DNA of 64,000 nt. Source: Ohtaekwangia kribbensis. Lineage in GTDB: Bacteria > Bacteroidota > Bacteroidia > Cytophagales > Cyclobacteriaceae. Location of the stretch: positions 124,001-188,000 of the forward strand of contig NZ_JBHTKA010000007.1 of the NCBI RefSeq assembly GCF_042676245.1, read 5' to 3'. The translations under genes and the position numbers were made by a program. Shown here one piece after another: positions 28,689 through 38,305 of this stretch (position 1 is the stretch's first letter; every line of letters starts with the position of its first letter). The notes below the pieces were generated by a model. It was not told the DNA's origin. It made no database searches and was given only the letters and a program-made list of their open reading frames with translations.

Positions 28689-30131
28689 TTAGGCTTTAAA
28701 TTCCTGTAAAAAATTCTGGAGTAACTCTGATACATTTCGATTGCCATCGATCACCTGCAGGTTCTGACTTTTATAACTCTCTGCATTCATGGAACCTCCG
28801 GCAGCAACAATCGCTTTTGCAACGATCGGTTTTTTGCGACCGAAGCCTGGTGCTTTCAGCAGGTCGAGCGCTTTCATGCGTACCCACTGCTCATTTACTT
28901 TTCCTTTGTAGATGATGGCGCCATCGAGGTTGCGCAGGTTTTCAATATGCTTTTGTCTTAACTCCAGCAATTCACCTTCAAACTCGGGTATCATAACATC
29001 GAAGCCTGATTTTTTTAATGCTTCAATCAACGGCAACGCTTCGTTGTGATCAATCTTGTCGTGCATGAAGTATATAGATCGTCCACCAGTTTCGAGTGTA
29101 GCTCTTTTCTCTCCGGCTTCTTCGAGTTCTTCACGCATTATATTTTTAAAATCTTCAAGCGGGGTTTGTAATATCTCGGCACCTTCCTGTGCTTCTACAT
29201 CACGCTTGATGTTTTCTATGAATGCTTTTTGTCGTTCACTGGCATGCGTCAGGTTAGGCGATATCCAGATAAGGCGGGTAAACTCCTGGTTGTTTTCCCT
29301 TGCTTGTATACTTTTATCTGCCGCCAGTTTGTTCTGTATATCTACCACTGATTTTTCTGCACCTTCCGGAATTTCGCCATAGGCACTGCCGATCAGATGT
29401 ATCGAGAGACTTGACTCATCCAGACTCTTGCGCACCAGTCTTTCGAGGTCTGCTATATTTCCAGGCAGCGTCTGGTTGGGCAGAATGTTATAGCCATGCC
29501 GTTGTAATTCACGCTTGATGATGTTACGCTGCACAGACAAGTCGTGACCGGTTTCTGCCAGATATATAGTCTTGCGCTTATAAATTGTTTTTACTTCGGA
29601 AGGAGAGTTTGCATTCTTGAGGAAAAGCAGGATCTCATATATATCATACGCCAGGTCAACCATCTTCATCCAGTACTGGCGCTCGGCCTCGGTGCTGAAG
29701 TAGTCGGTATACTCGCGTATCTCACCAGAGTCCGGATCGAGCTGGTACATTTCATACCCTAACAATTCGCGGAGGCGGGGAGGTTGTTCCTGCACACCCA
29801 GCGGAGTACGGAAAACCTTGAATACACGGTTCCTGTTTTTGGGGTTAGACTCTATGGCTTTATAAAAAGCTTCTACGTGATCGAGACACTGACCGGATTG
29901 TATAAAATCTTTGGAGAGTATAGGAACCAGGACACCCGCGTTATCAAGCTGTGGGGAAGTCATGGTATCGTATTCTCCTTTCAGGATAATGTTAGGTTTT
30001 TCGCCCAACACTTGAGTAAGCATCAGCTCCAGAAATTTCTTGAAATGCGAAACCCAACCCGGTTCGTTCTTCCCGGTTGTCTCATTGTCGCGATCGGCGA
30101 ATACGATGAGTACGTCAATATCAAAAGCCAT
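28689..30131 (-). CDS. Protein with three TIR-like domains
   Basis: 480 residues, soluble, no signal. Residues 1-170 form a TIR domain (FDIDVLIVFADRDNE, GVLVPILSKDFIQSGQCLDH) with Glu87 placed as the catalytic Glu of NAD-cleaving TIRs. Residues 186-335 form a second TIR-like unit of the DUF4062 kind (KTIYLAETGHDLSVQRNIIK, LSIHLIGSAYGEIPEGAEKS). Residues 350-478 form a third (RSIYFMHDKIDHNEALPLIE, LDGAIIYKGKVNEQWVRMKA), which lacks an obvious catalytic Glu. Bacterial TIRs often degrade NAD or make cyclic ADP-ribose signals, and coupling to a STAND ATPase is a known sensor-effector logic. Activity here is inferred. The gene lies between the carrier-like gene and the STAND gene with gaps of 48 and 2 bases. 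Confidence 0.87.
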   Translation of the reverse strand: MAFDIDVLIVFADRDNETTGKNEPGWVSHFKKFLELMLTQVLGEKPNIILKGEYDTMTSPQLDNAGVLVPILSKDFIQSGQCLDHVEAFYKAIESNPKNRNRVFKVFRTPLGVQEQPPRLRELLGYEMYQLDPDSGEIREYTDYFSTEAERQYWMKMVDLAYDIYEILLFLKNANSPSEVKTIYKRKTIYLAETGHDLSVQRNIIKRELQRHGYNILPNQTLPGNIADLERLVRKSLDESSLSIHLIGSAYGEIPEGAEKSVVDIQNKLAADKSIQARENNQEFTRLIWISPNLTHASERQKAFIENIKRDVEAQEGAEILQTPLEDFKNIMREELEEAGEKRATLETGGRSIYFMHDKIDHNEALPLIEALKKSGFDVMIPEFEGELLELRQKHIENLRNLDGAIIYKGKVNEQWVRMKALDLLKAPGFGRKKPIVAKAIVAAGGSMNAESYKSQNLQVIDGNRNVSELLQNFLQEFKA

Positions 30132-30179
30132 CGGTAAGGGTATAAAAGTGTTATATAAGTAGATTAGGTTTAAAAAAGG

Positions 30180-33100
30180 TCAGGATAGTTGTTTACTTTC
30201 TTGTGTTACGTTTTTCAGCAGGCCTTGTACCAGTTCGTGATGATTTGCCATTACGAAATAGAAGTCCATAAGGTTGATCTTAAATACAACAGATCGTTGT
30301 GTAGCTTCAATTTCCTGCACCGGTGCTACATAACCGTCACTGAAGAGCTCGCCATATATACTTCCCTGCTTGATGCGGGTAATCTCGTTTCCATTGTTTT
30401 TCAGGGTAACATTTCCAAAGGCCATTAATAATAACGGGGTGTTGTGCGGATCGTGGTTAAACTTGATTCGCTCGCCCGGGTCCATATCCAGCGGAGTGAT
30501 CTTATCTGCCAGGTCGGCCAGCAGAGAACCGTGGATGTCAGCAAAGGCTGGCATTTGTTTAATAAACATCACCATCTCGATCCAAAGGAAGAAACCATCG
30601 TTCAAGCCATCCAGCAATTGGTTGTTCTCGATCGAGGCATCAATGAATTTTTTATCACGTTCCGGTAAACGTTCTACTATAGCCTGGTAGGTTTTACGGT
30701 CTTTATGATAGATTACCCACGCGGCAGTTTCCTGCAGAAGTTTATCCGAGTTGAACATCTGCGCTACAAGTCCGCGACTGGTTCTGAAATCCGGAATAAA
30801 AGCAGAGGCATGTATAGCACACGCTTTCGTCCAGCGGTTGTTCAGGTTAAAATCGCGATTCAATATATAGTTGATAACCTGTATTGGATTATAGCTTTCG
30901 CGTGCAAAGTGTAATTGAAGATGCTTGAGCTTAACAGCAGTAGGAGAGTCGTCCAGTAACGGAAGTAATTTTGGTTTCAACTCCTGGTCGATGAACAGAT
31001 CGAGCAACTCCATCGCGAACGCTATATTATCCGGATCACGTGTCTCTATATTTTCACGCACCAGCTGTACCGACTGCGGATCATACAGAATAGACAACAG
31101 CATATATATCTGGTCGTAGTTCTCGGATACTTCTTCCTGTAAAGCCTGCTTCAGGAAAAAGAATTCATTTGTATCCGGAAGTTCATCCAGTGCCGCCAGG
31201 TTCCAGATCGTTTTACTGATCTCATTCTCCAGCAGGTTCATCACATCGCGAACTTCGCGGCCACGCGCCTGGTAATTCTGATAGCGAAGTGAATATAGTA
31301 TCTGCTTGACAATACGTTTATCCGGGTAGTCTGCCTTCTTCCATTGTAACTGCAATGAATAACGGCCGCCTATACGCCCCATGATCTGTACAATGCGCAG
31401 CATCACCAGATCGCTCTGTCCTGATTTATGGAATGCAGCTTCGAGTGTCGGCAATACCGACTCACCAACTTCTTTCAACGCTGCCGCTGCATGGTGGCTG
31501 TAGGAAGGAGAGCCGAGTAATTCAATGAGTACCGGCCAGGTTTCCTGGCGCTTTACTTTACGTGCTGTATAGAGAGCTTCGTAGCGAACTTTCGGATCAG
31601 CATCGCGCAGCAATTCCAGCAAGATAAATATAGTCTTCTGACTGATGAGTTTTCGCAGCAGTTTAGCCGAGAGTATACGATCACCCTGCTTCACCGATTT
31701 ACTCAGCTTCAACAGTTTTTCAGGAGAGATGGAAAGCAGGTCGCTGTCTTCCAGTTCTCCGTATGCACGCTCGGCCAGCGAACGTATTTCTGTTTTGGGT
31801 GTATCACTTTGAAGTCCTAATGCCTGTATTTTTTCCTGTGCATACTTGCGTATCAGGGGCGATTCGCTATTGGCTAACCGCGTAATGGTACTTTCAAACA
31901 AAGCAGGCTCAAGTTTTTCCATCAGTGTTAAGCCATAGAGTACTTTGTCTTCGGCTGTGCTGTCAATCTCTTTTTCCAGCACCGTGCTAACGGTATATTT
32001 TTTCTCCGACTGTCCGGATATTCTGGATTTGTTTCGCAGCAAGGTGTCTTGAAGAGTATATCTGTAGTTAACATGCATGCGATTGGCTACGATATACCAG
32101 ATAATAAGCAGCGGGAAAGTAAAGATGGATATATAGAGGAGGGTGAACAACTCAACGCGGTTAATGAGAATGATGAGCCCACCGGCCAGCAAACTGGCAA
32201 ACGCTGTTACGAGCCCTTCAATTTTGGTTTGTACATCAATGCGGATGTGACTCTCGATGGGGAGTAAATATAGTTTGAATGAGGGGTTATCAAGTGAGTC
32301 TTTCAGTGAGCGTATAAACAGCTTACTGACTGCGATCATCAGGAAGAAGATCACGAACGAATTATCGGCAGGCGAATAGCCGAATACAACACCAAGCCCG
32401 ATGGCCGCAAGTGTAAACAAACCAATGAGCAAGGGGTTGATGAGTATAGCCACGCGCATACCATATTCTTGGATGATGCGATCGGTTGCTACGGTTTGAA
32501 AGAGAAAACAGAATACGACAATGGTTCCTTCGAAGTAACTGATGAAACTACCGAGACGCTCCTGGTCGGTGAAGAAGAGTGTGGTAACGTTCAGAAATGA
32601 GTAGTCAACGAAGTTAAGTGCCATCATGGATGCCACTACGAACAACGACATATAAAATATATAGCGGTTCTGGCGGAAATCATTGAAGCGAAGTTTCTGG
32701 TAGATGGCTTTCTCCTCGGCAAACGTTCGGCCCTGGCTCAGGTATTTTACGGACAGGAATATAAATGTGAGCAGGAAGAGAATAGCACAGACGAGTGATA
32801 TAGTGTAGAGCGACTCAATCGACAGACCTTGCGATCCTTCGAAGAACATCTTCGGATTGAGTAACTGTGGAATCGAAAAGAAAGCGATAAATGATGCGAT
32901 CAATCCACCCATATCCACCGTACCCACGAGTCGTTTTGATTGACGAAGGTTGAACAAGCGGCTGAACGTTCCCCAGAAGTTAAGGTATAACATAAAGGAG
33001 AACGGGATGATCATGGTAAAACCGAAAAAGAAAATCGCGTTCGAGTCACTGAAGAATGATTCACCAAACTCAATGAATGCCGTAAGTCCTGTGATTACCA

Positions 33101-33368
33101 GTAAACTAAGAATTGCCAGCGATTGGAATGGAATTCGATTTTGCAGAAAGTTATAGAGGATTGTAGCCACAAGACCGAAGACTCCGGAAACGAGGAGGGC
33201 CATGGGTAAATCGGCTTTTTCATCAAAATGCTGCAGAAAGAGCGTTTGGGATGCAACGCTGATGGTTGCAAGAAAAAAGCCCATAAAGAAGCTCATCATG
33301 AGGAGAAGACCAACCCGCGTGCCTTCACCACTCTTAACATCCAGAAATTGAAGTATTTGTGCCCTCAT
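30180..33368 (-). CDS. NTT/MFS-like membrane protein fused to HEAT repeats and a cNMP-binding-like domain
   Basis: 1062 residues. About 12 membrane helices occupy residues 15-430 (GLLLMMSFFMGFFLATISVA, LMLYLNFWGTFSRLF region, RQSKRLVGTVDMGG) in the manner of the nucleotide transporter/MFS superfamily. Residues 470-900 are helical HEAT-like repeats (LLELLRDADPKVRYEALYTA, LIELLGSPSYSHHAAAALKE). Residues 925-1050 resemble a cyclic-nucleotide-binding domain (ADLADKITPLDMDPGERI, GSIYGELFSDG), but the phosphate-binding Arg segment looks degenerate (EATQRSVV). It is the first gene of the minus-strand operon, 48 bases before the TIR gene, and divergent from the OmpA-like gene. Whether it transports anything is unknown. 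Confidence 0.87.
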   Translation of the reverse strand: MRAQILQFLDVKSGEGTRVGLLLMMSFFMGFFLATISVASQTLFLQHFDEKADLPMALLVSGVFGLVATILYNFLQNRIPFQSLAILSLLVITGLTAFIEFGESFFSDSNAIFFFGFTMIIPFSFMLYLNFWGTFSRLFNLRQSKRLVGTVDMGGLIASFIAFFSIPQLLNPKMFFEGSQGLSIESLYTISLVCAILFLLTFIFLSVKYLSQGRTFAEEKAIYQKLRFNDFRQNRYIFYMSLFVVASMMALNFVDYSFLNVTTLFFTDQERLGSFISYFEGTIVVFCFLFQTVATDRIIQEYGMRVAILINPLLIGLFTLAAIGLGVVFGYSPADNSFVIFFLMIAVSKLFIRSLKDSLDNPSFKLYLLPIESHIRIDVQTKIEGLVTAFASLLAGGLIILINRVELFTLLYISIFTFPLLIIWYIVANRMHVNYRYTLQDTLLRNKSRISGQSEKKYTVSTVLEKEIDSTAEDKVLYGLTLMEKLEPALFESTITRLANSESPLIRKYAQEKIQALGLQSDTPKTEIRSLAERAYGELEDSDLLSISPEKLLKLSKSVKQGDRILSAKLLRKLISQKTIFILLELLRDADPKVRYEALYTARKVKRQETWPVLIELLGSPSYSHHAAAALKEVGESVLPTLEAAFHKSGQSDLVMLRIVQIMGRIGGRYSLQLQWKKADYPDKRIVKQILYSLRYQNYQARGREVRDVMNLLENEISKTIWNLAALDELPDTNEFFFLKQALQEEVSENYDQIYMLLSILYDPQSVQLVRENIETRDPDNIAFAMELLDLFIDQELKPKLLPLLDDSPTAVKLKHLQLHFARESYNPIQVINYILNRDFNLNNRWTKACAIHASAFIPDFRTSRGLVAQMFNSDKLLQETAAWVIYHKDRKTYQAIVERLPERDKKFIDASIENNQLLDGLNDGFFLWIEMVMFIKQMPAFADIHGSLLADLADKITPLDMDPGERIKFNHDPHNTPLLLMAFGNVTLKNNGNEITRIKQGSIYGELFSDGYVAPVQEIEATQRSVVFKINLMDFYFVMANHHELVQGLLKNVTQESKQLS

Positions 33369-33607
33369 TAGAATTCCCCCAATAGTCCTAAAATTGGTGA
33401 TTATCCAACTAAAATCCTATAAACTGCTATTATTTTGGTTATTATTAAATTGCTAATCGTTATGCTTTTTAAGTACATTCATCTTAAGTAACCCTTTTAT
33501 GTAGGGTAAGGAGGGTGATTACTTGGGTTAGTGTAAGGTATCGGCTAAAAACCGTATATAAATCGTGCATAATCTTTGTAGTATTGAAGGTTAAATACAG
33601 TTGACAT
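33369..33607. promoter_or_regulatory. Divergent promoter region for the operon and the OmpA-like gene
   Basis: 239 bases between divergent starts. On the plus strand TAATCTTTG (about 33569-33577) is close to the Bacteroidota -7 consensus TAnnTTTG but one base too long, about 30 bases before the ATG at 33608. No clear -33 TTG partner was found. The minus-strand promoter of the six-gene block must also lie here. Confidence 0.35.
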
Positions 33608-35929
33608 ATGATTAAGAAGACCATTTACGTGTTGCTATTCTCACTTTTTGCAACAGCTTCGTTTGCCCAAGGTTCCAAAGCGCTGGCGGAGGCTGAACGG
33701 TATTTCAGTGTAAAGAGTTACGATGCTGCTCTTCCCAAGTTCCTGGAAGCAATTCAGGCAGGCGAAAAAGATCCGATGGTTCATTACAAGACCGGTGTCT
33801 GCTATGAAAAATCTCCGGAGCTCAACGAGCAGATCAAAGCCATTCCGTATTTCGAGTTTGCTATTAAGAACGGTAAGGGCTGGCCCACAACGCTTTACTA
33901 CGAACTCGGTTCTATTTATCTGAAAGATGAAAACCTGCAAAAGGCGTTGGAGAACTTTAATAAGTTTAAAGAAGTAAGTAACAAGGCTGATAAAAAAGCG
34001 ATGGCCATGGCCGATGATGCTATACAGACTGCCAACAACGCTGTTGTGCTCATGTCGGTGCCACGTAACTTCAAGGTCAATTATTTCAACTCTCCGCTGG
34101 TCAATACAGAGTATACCGAATACAACCCGGTGGTTTCGGCCGATGAAAGCGCGATGGCCTATACTGCGTTGCGACCTAACACGGGCAAAACCCGCACGGG
34201 CGATAAATTCATTGAAGAAATATACATCACCTATAATAATCAGGGATCATGGAGTGAGCCAAAAGTTATACCGATTGCCCACGATTACAACGTAGGCACT
34301 GCCGGTATTTCGCCTGACGGACAGAAGATGCTCATTTTCATGGGTGGTTCAACGGATCCCGGTGGACTATATCAAATCACAAAAAGTGGTGAGAACTGGG
34401 GAAAACCAGGTTTGCTTACGCCCAACATCAACACTCCTAAATACCTCGAGTCAACAGCAAGTATAACTCCGGATAGCAAGACTATATATTTTGCCAGCGA
34501 CAGGTTGGGTGGTCTTGGCGGACTCGATATATATAGAACAACCCTGCAGGCGAACGGAACATGGAGCAACCCTGTAAACCTCGGAGCTCCTGTTAACACA
34601 AAAGCAAACGAAGATGCTCCGTTCATTCACCCCGATCAAAAGACATTGTTCTTTACTTCCGATGGACATAACTCGATGGGTGGTCGCGATATATTCGTTT
34701 CCAAACTTCTTGATAAAAACTGGAGCAACCCGGAGAACATGGGCTATCCGGTAAATACAACTGCGAACGATAACTACTTTACGCTGATCGCGGATGGTAC
34801 TCGTGCTTACTTCTCATCCGATCGTAAAGGTGGCCATGGCGGACAGGATATATATTACCTGGACCTGCCTGCTGAGTCTGCAAACATTCCGCTTACCATG
34901 ATCAAGGGTAAAATCCTGAATGCAGAGACCGGTAAGCCGATGCCAACCAGACTGTATGTTATTGACAACAAGACAGACAAGAAACTTGATTTTGTATACG
35001 ATCCGGATCCTGAAACCGGTAATTACCTTGTTATTCTTCCGCCGGCTACAGACTATGATATCGTCATTGAGTCAGAAGGATTTTTACCGTATACCTTGAA
35101 TGTAAATATACCGAACCAGAGCTACTTCTATGAGCTATACCAGATGATTAACCTGAAGACGATAAAACAGTTTGATGTAGTGGTAGGACAAGAGGTACAG
35201 GTTAAGAATGCATTTTACGATACCGATCAGGATGTAAAGAGCAACCTGCGCAAAACGCACGAAGCCAAACTGGTGCAAACCGGAAATGTAGATGTATACG
35301 ACCTGATGCTTGACCTGATGGCTTCCGGTGATAAAGATGGTATAAACTACCTGACGGATCTGATCCAGATGAAAGACCCGATTGAAGATGTAAACTTTAA
35401 CGAAAAAGAAAACTCGCGCATTGAAGTAGCTACCCGCACGTACTATTATGATGAAAGTGATGAAAGTAAATTTGAGCAGAAGAAAGTAGACGGTAAAACT
35501 ATATTCTCGTTGCCTACATTCGTGTTTACCGAGGAAGCCAAGAAGCAGAAAGAACTGGCCGGCAAAAAATCTAACTTCGATAAAGCAGCGCTTACCAAGG
35601 CAGCCAAAATATATTTTGATGCAGGTAAGAGCGATTTGAAACCTCAATATAAAGCCCAGCTGGATGCGGTACTCGCCGAGTTGAGTAAATATCCGGATTT
35701 AGGTGTAGAGATATCCGGTTTTGCTTCTGCAGAAGGTTCTGAAGAAATGAACCGCGATCTTTCAAACAAACGTGCCATTGTTATTCTTGATTACTTCAAC
35801 CACAAGGGCATTGTAAGAAGACGTATTGTTGCCAAAGGTTATGGAGCAACAAAAGATATTGCTACCACCAAAGAAGAAGGCAGACGCGTGGAGGTACGCA
35901 TTGTAGACCTCAATGCCGAAATAAAGTAA
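33608..35929 (+). CDS. OmpA family protein with TPR, PD40 propeller and CRD domains (PorE-like architecture)
   Basis: 773 residues with a signal peptide cut after TASFAQ (residue 21). TPR-like helices run to about 150. Five or so PD40 blades follow (ISPDGQKMLIFMGG, ITPDSKTIYFASDRLGGLGG, IHPDQKTLFFTSDGHNSMGG). A carboxypeptidase-regulatory-like domain (IKGKILNAETGKPMPTRLYV) and a C-terminal OmpA peptidoglycan-binding domain (IYFDAGKSDLKPQYKAQLDA, then ISGFASAEGSEEMNRDLSNK) complete it. This domain order matches PorE, a T9SS envelope component of Porphyromonas; PorE is a lipoprotein, whereas no lipobox is seen here. It probably tethers an outer-membrane complex to peptidoglycan. Confidence 0.88.
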   Translation: MIKKTIYVLLFSLFATASFAQGSKALAEAERYFSVKSYDAALPKFLEAIQAGEKDPMVHYKTGVCYEKSPELNEQIKAIPYFEFAIKNGKGWPTTLYYELGSIYLKDENLQKALENFNKFKEVSNKADKKAMAMADDAIQTANNAVVLMSVPRNFKVNYFNSPLVNTEYTEYNPVVSADESAMAYTALRPNTGKTRTGDKFIEEIYITYNNQGSWSEPKVIPIAHDYNVGTAGISPDGQKMLIFMGGSTDPGGLYQITKSGENWGKPGLLTPNINTPKYLESTASITPDSKTIYFASDRLGGLGGLDIYRTTLQANGTWSNPVNLGAPVNTKANEDAPFIHPDQKTLFFTSDGHNSMGGRDIFVSKLLDKNWSNPENMGYPVNTTANDNYFTLIADGTRAYFSSDRKGGHGGQDIYYLDLPAESANIPLTMIKGKILNAETGKPMPTRLYVIDNKTDKKLDFVYDPDPETGNYLVILPPATDYDIVIESEGFLPYTLNVNIPNQSYFYELYQMINLKTIKQFDVVVGQEVQVKNAFYDTDQDVKSNLRKTHEAKLVQTGNVDVYDLMLDLMASGDKDGINYLTDLIQMKDPIEDVNFNEKENSRIEVATRTYYYDESDESKFEQKKVDGKTIFSLPTFVFTEEAKKQKELAGKKSNFDKAALTKAAKIYFDAGKSDLKPQYKAQLDAVLAELSKYPDLGVEISGFASAEGSEEMNRDLSNKRAIVILDYFNHKGIVRRRIVAKGYGATKDIATTKEEGRRVEVRIVDLNAEIK

Positions 35930-35962
35930 TAGCTATATATTAAAGACTATATTTTTAAGCAC

Positions 35963-35992
35963 AGACTGCTCATTTCGGGCAGTCTTTTTTTT
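35963..35992 (+). terminator. Rho-independent terminator after the OmpA-like gene
   Basis: A 7-bp stem (AGACTGC at 35963-35969 with GCAGTCT at 35979-35985) is followed by an eight-T run. It stops reading from the OmpA-like gene before the convergent queA gene, whose stop lies at the end of the T tract. Confidence 0.85.
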
Positions 35993-37172
35993 AGGGTAGC
36001 AGCAATGAACTGTCGCCATAGCTTAAGAAGCGATAGTCGTTGGTCAGTGCCTGTTCATATATAGTTTTCCAGGTATCACCAACAAAGGCAGCTACCAATA
36101 AAATAAGCGTGGAACCGGGCTGATGGAAATTAGTGACAAGCCCTTTGCAGATTCGGAATGTATAGCCCGGCATAATATAGATTGAAGTTTCCCCGGTAAG
36201 TATATCCAACTGGTTGCGATCCATATAGGCCGCTACAGATTCAAGTGCCTGTAGTGTTGAAGGAAGTGATGTATAGGACTGATACGGATCGTGTTGCTGA
36301 ATGCTAAATATAGCGTTCGGGGCATTCTGCAGTTTAACACCAAACCAGTATAAACTCTCCAGCGTGCGCATCGATGTAGTACCCACCGGTATAATAAATT
36401 TACCTTGCAGCAGGTTGGTAATGTTATTTCGGCTTACCAGCACTTGCTCGTTATGCATGGGGTGTTCAGCAGCGTTCTGAACTTTTACCGGCTGAAATGT
36501 ACCGGCACTCACGTGCAGTGTAACATAATCGGTAGCTATACCTTTGGCTTGTAAAGCCTGCAGCACTTCTTCGGTAAAATGCAGGCCCGCTGTTGGCGCA
36601 GCAACGGCACCTTCATAATGAGCATATACGGTTTGATAACGATCGCGGTCGGAGCCTTCGGGTTTACGTTTCAGGTAGGGTGGGAGTGGTGTTTCACCGG
36701 AGCGCGTAATGATCTCGGCAAATGAAATGTTTTCGGTCCAGCGAAATTCTACGATACCTTCTTCACGATTCAGTAGCCGCGCTTCGAGTGTTGAGTTGCC
36801 AAGTTCTTTTACCAGTACATCATCTTTCCAGCGCTTCAGATTTCCGATGGTACATTTCCAGGAACTCTGCGTGTGCGCCTGCATGGCTTCTGCTACGAGC
36901 GATGAAGGTGTAACCGGATGCAACAGAAATATCTCGATCACCGCGCCTGTGTCTTTTGTAAAATGCAGTCGGGCAGGAATTACTTTTGTGTCGTTGAAAA
37001 ATAGCAGTGTATTGTCGGGCAGGAAATCAACGAGCGAGCGAAACCGTTCATGTAAGATCTTACCTTGTTGATATACCAGCAGTTTGGACTGATCTCTTTT
37101 TTCCAGCGGATACAGTGCAATCCGGTCAGCAGGCAACTCGTACGTAAAATCGTTTATGTTCAGTTCTCTCAT
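35991..37172 (-). CDS. queA: S-adenosylmethionine:tRNA ribosyltransferase-isomerase
   Basis: 393 residues. Typical QueA segments are visible: DFTYELPADRIALYPLEKRD at the start, TLLFFNDTKVIPARL, VAAPTAGLHFTEEVL, VTLHVSAGTFQPVK and VTNFHQPGSTLILLVAAFVG. The enzyme transfers and isomerises the ribosyl part of SAM onto preQ1-modified tRNA to give epoxyqueuosine. It is slightly longer than enterobacterial QueA (about 356) owing to insertions. It is divergent from menC, with 51 bases between them. Confidence 0.95.
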   Translation of the reverse strand: MRELNINDFTYELPADRIALYPLEKRDQSKLLVYQQGKILHERFRSLVDFLPDNTLLFFNDTKVIPARLHFTKDTGAVIEIFLLHPVTPSSLVAEAMQAHTQSSWKCTIGNLKRWKDDVLVKELGNSTLEARLLNREEGIVEFRWTENISFAEIITRSGETPLPPYLKRKPEGSDRDRYQTVYAHYEGAVAAPTAGLHFTEEVLQALQAKGIATDYVTLHVSAGTFQPVKVQNAAEHPMHNEQVLVSRNNITNLLQGKFIIPVGTTSMRTLESLYWFGVKLQNAPNAIFSIQQHDPYQSYTSLPSTLQALESVAAYMDRNQLDILTGETSIYIMPGYTFRICKGLVTNFHQPGSTLILLVAAFVGDTWKTIYEQALTNDYRFLSYGDSSLLLP

Positions 37173-37223
37173 AAGCGCTCAAAGTTAATCTGAAAACCTT
37201 ATTTTCGTTTTTCATTTTTTATC

Positions 37224-38288
37224 ATGGCGCTACAGGCATCGTATCAGAAGAAAACTTTTCAGTTCAATTTCAAAGCCCGCACCTCTCGCGGACTCATGCG
37301 TGAAAAGACTTCGTGGTTTATAAAAGTATGGGATGATACCGCCCCGCACATCGTGGGTATAGGCGAATGTGGTCCACTCCCTGGCCTCAGCATCGATGAC
37401 AAACCCGACTTCGAACAAACGTTGAAAGAGACGCTTGATAAACTAATGTCTCTTCAACCTCAACACCTCAACACCTCAACACTCCAACACATTGCCCCTC
37501 CCGGCTATCCTTCCATCACGTTCGGCCTCGAAACAGCTTTACTCGACCTGCAAAACGGAGGCAAGCGTGTGATCTTCGATAATGATTTTGTGAAGGGTAA
37601 ATCTATTCCGATAAACGGTTTGATTTGGATGGGCGATCTTGATTTTATGCTGCACCAGATCAGCGATAAAGTATCGCAGGGTTTCACCTGCATTAAGCTG
37701 AAGGTAGGCGGCCTTAACTTCGACAAAGAATGCGATGTGCTGGAATATATACGCAAGCGTTTCTTCCGTGAAGAACTAACGATACGGCTGGACGCCAACG
37801 GAGCATTTAAAACCGATGAAGTACTTTTTAAACTGGCTGAACTTGCCAAGTTTAAAATACACTCCATCGAACAACCCATAAAACCGGGCTTACTCGAAAT
37901 GGAAGAGCTCTGTAGTAAATCTCCAATACCTATTGCATTTGATGAAGAGTTGATCGGTATAGAAGGCGATGCAAAAAAAGCCTTACTGAAGCGACTGATG
38001 CCTGCCTATATTATCTTAAAGCCAACGTTGCATGGTGGTATGCAAGGATGCCGTGAGTGGATTGCTATAGCAGAGCAATTGGGTATAGGATGGTGGATAA
38101 CATCTGCGCTTGAGTCAAGTATAGGACTAAATGCTATTAGTCAGTTTACTGCGAGCTATCCATTAACGATGCCACAAGGATTAGGTACCGGTGCTATCTA
38201 TGAAAATAATATAGCGTCTCCACTCCAGGTAAGCCAGGGGCACATCCGGTACGATGCATCTAAAAACTGGGAGCTCGAAGATTTATAA
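37224..38288 (+). CDS. menC: o-Succinylbenzoate synthase (enolase superfamily)
   Basis: 354 residues. The enolase-superfamily capping domain (residues 1-110) includes IVGIGECGPLPGLS. The barrel has catalytic Lys in CIKLKVGG, metal ligands in LDANGAF, HSIEQPI and IAFDEELIG, and the second Lys in ILKPTLHGG. The ending TSALESSIGLNAISQ and GLGTGAIYENNI fits Bacteroidota MenC better than dipeptide epimerases, which are the alternative. It should dehydrate SHCHC in menaquinone synthesis. No other men gene is in the window. Confidence 0.78.
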   Translation: MALQASYQKKTFQFNFKARTSRGLMREKTSWFIKVWDDTAPHIVGIGECGPLPGLSIDDKPDFEQTLKETLDKLMSLQPQHLNTSTLQHIAPPGYPSITFGLETALLDLQNGGKRVIFDNDFVKGKSIPINGLIWMGDLDFMLHQISDKVSQGFTCIKLKVGGLNFDKECDVLEYIRKRFFREELTIRLDANGAFKTDEVLFKLAELAKFKIHSIEQPIKPGLLEMEELCSKSPIPIAFDEELIGIEGDAKKALLKRLMPAYIILKPTLHGGMQGCREWIAIAEQLGIGWWITSALESSIGLNAISQFTASYPLTMPQGLGTGAIYENNIASPLQVSQGHIRYDASKNWELEDL

Positions 38289-38305
38289 AGTGAACCTTGA
38301 TGTAA

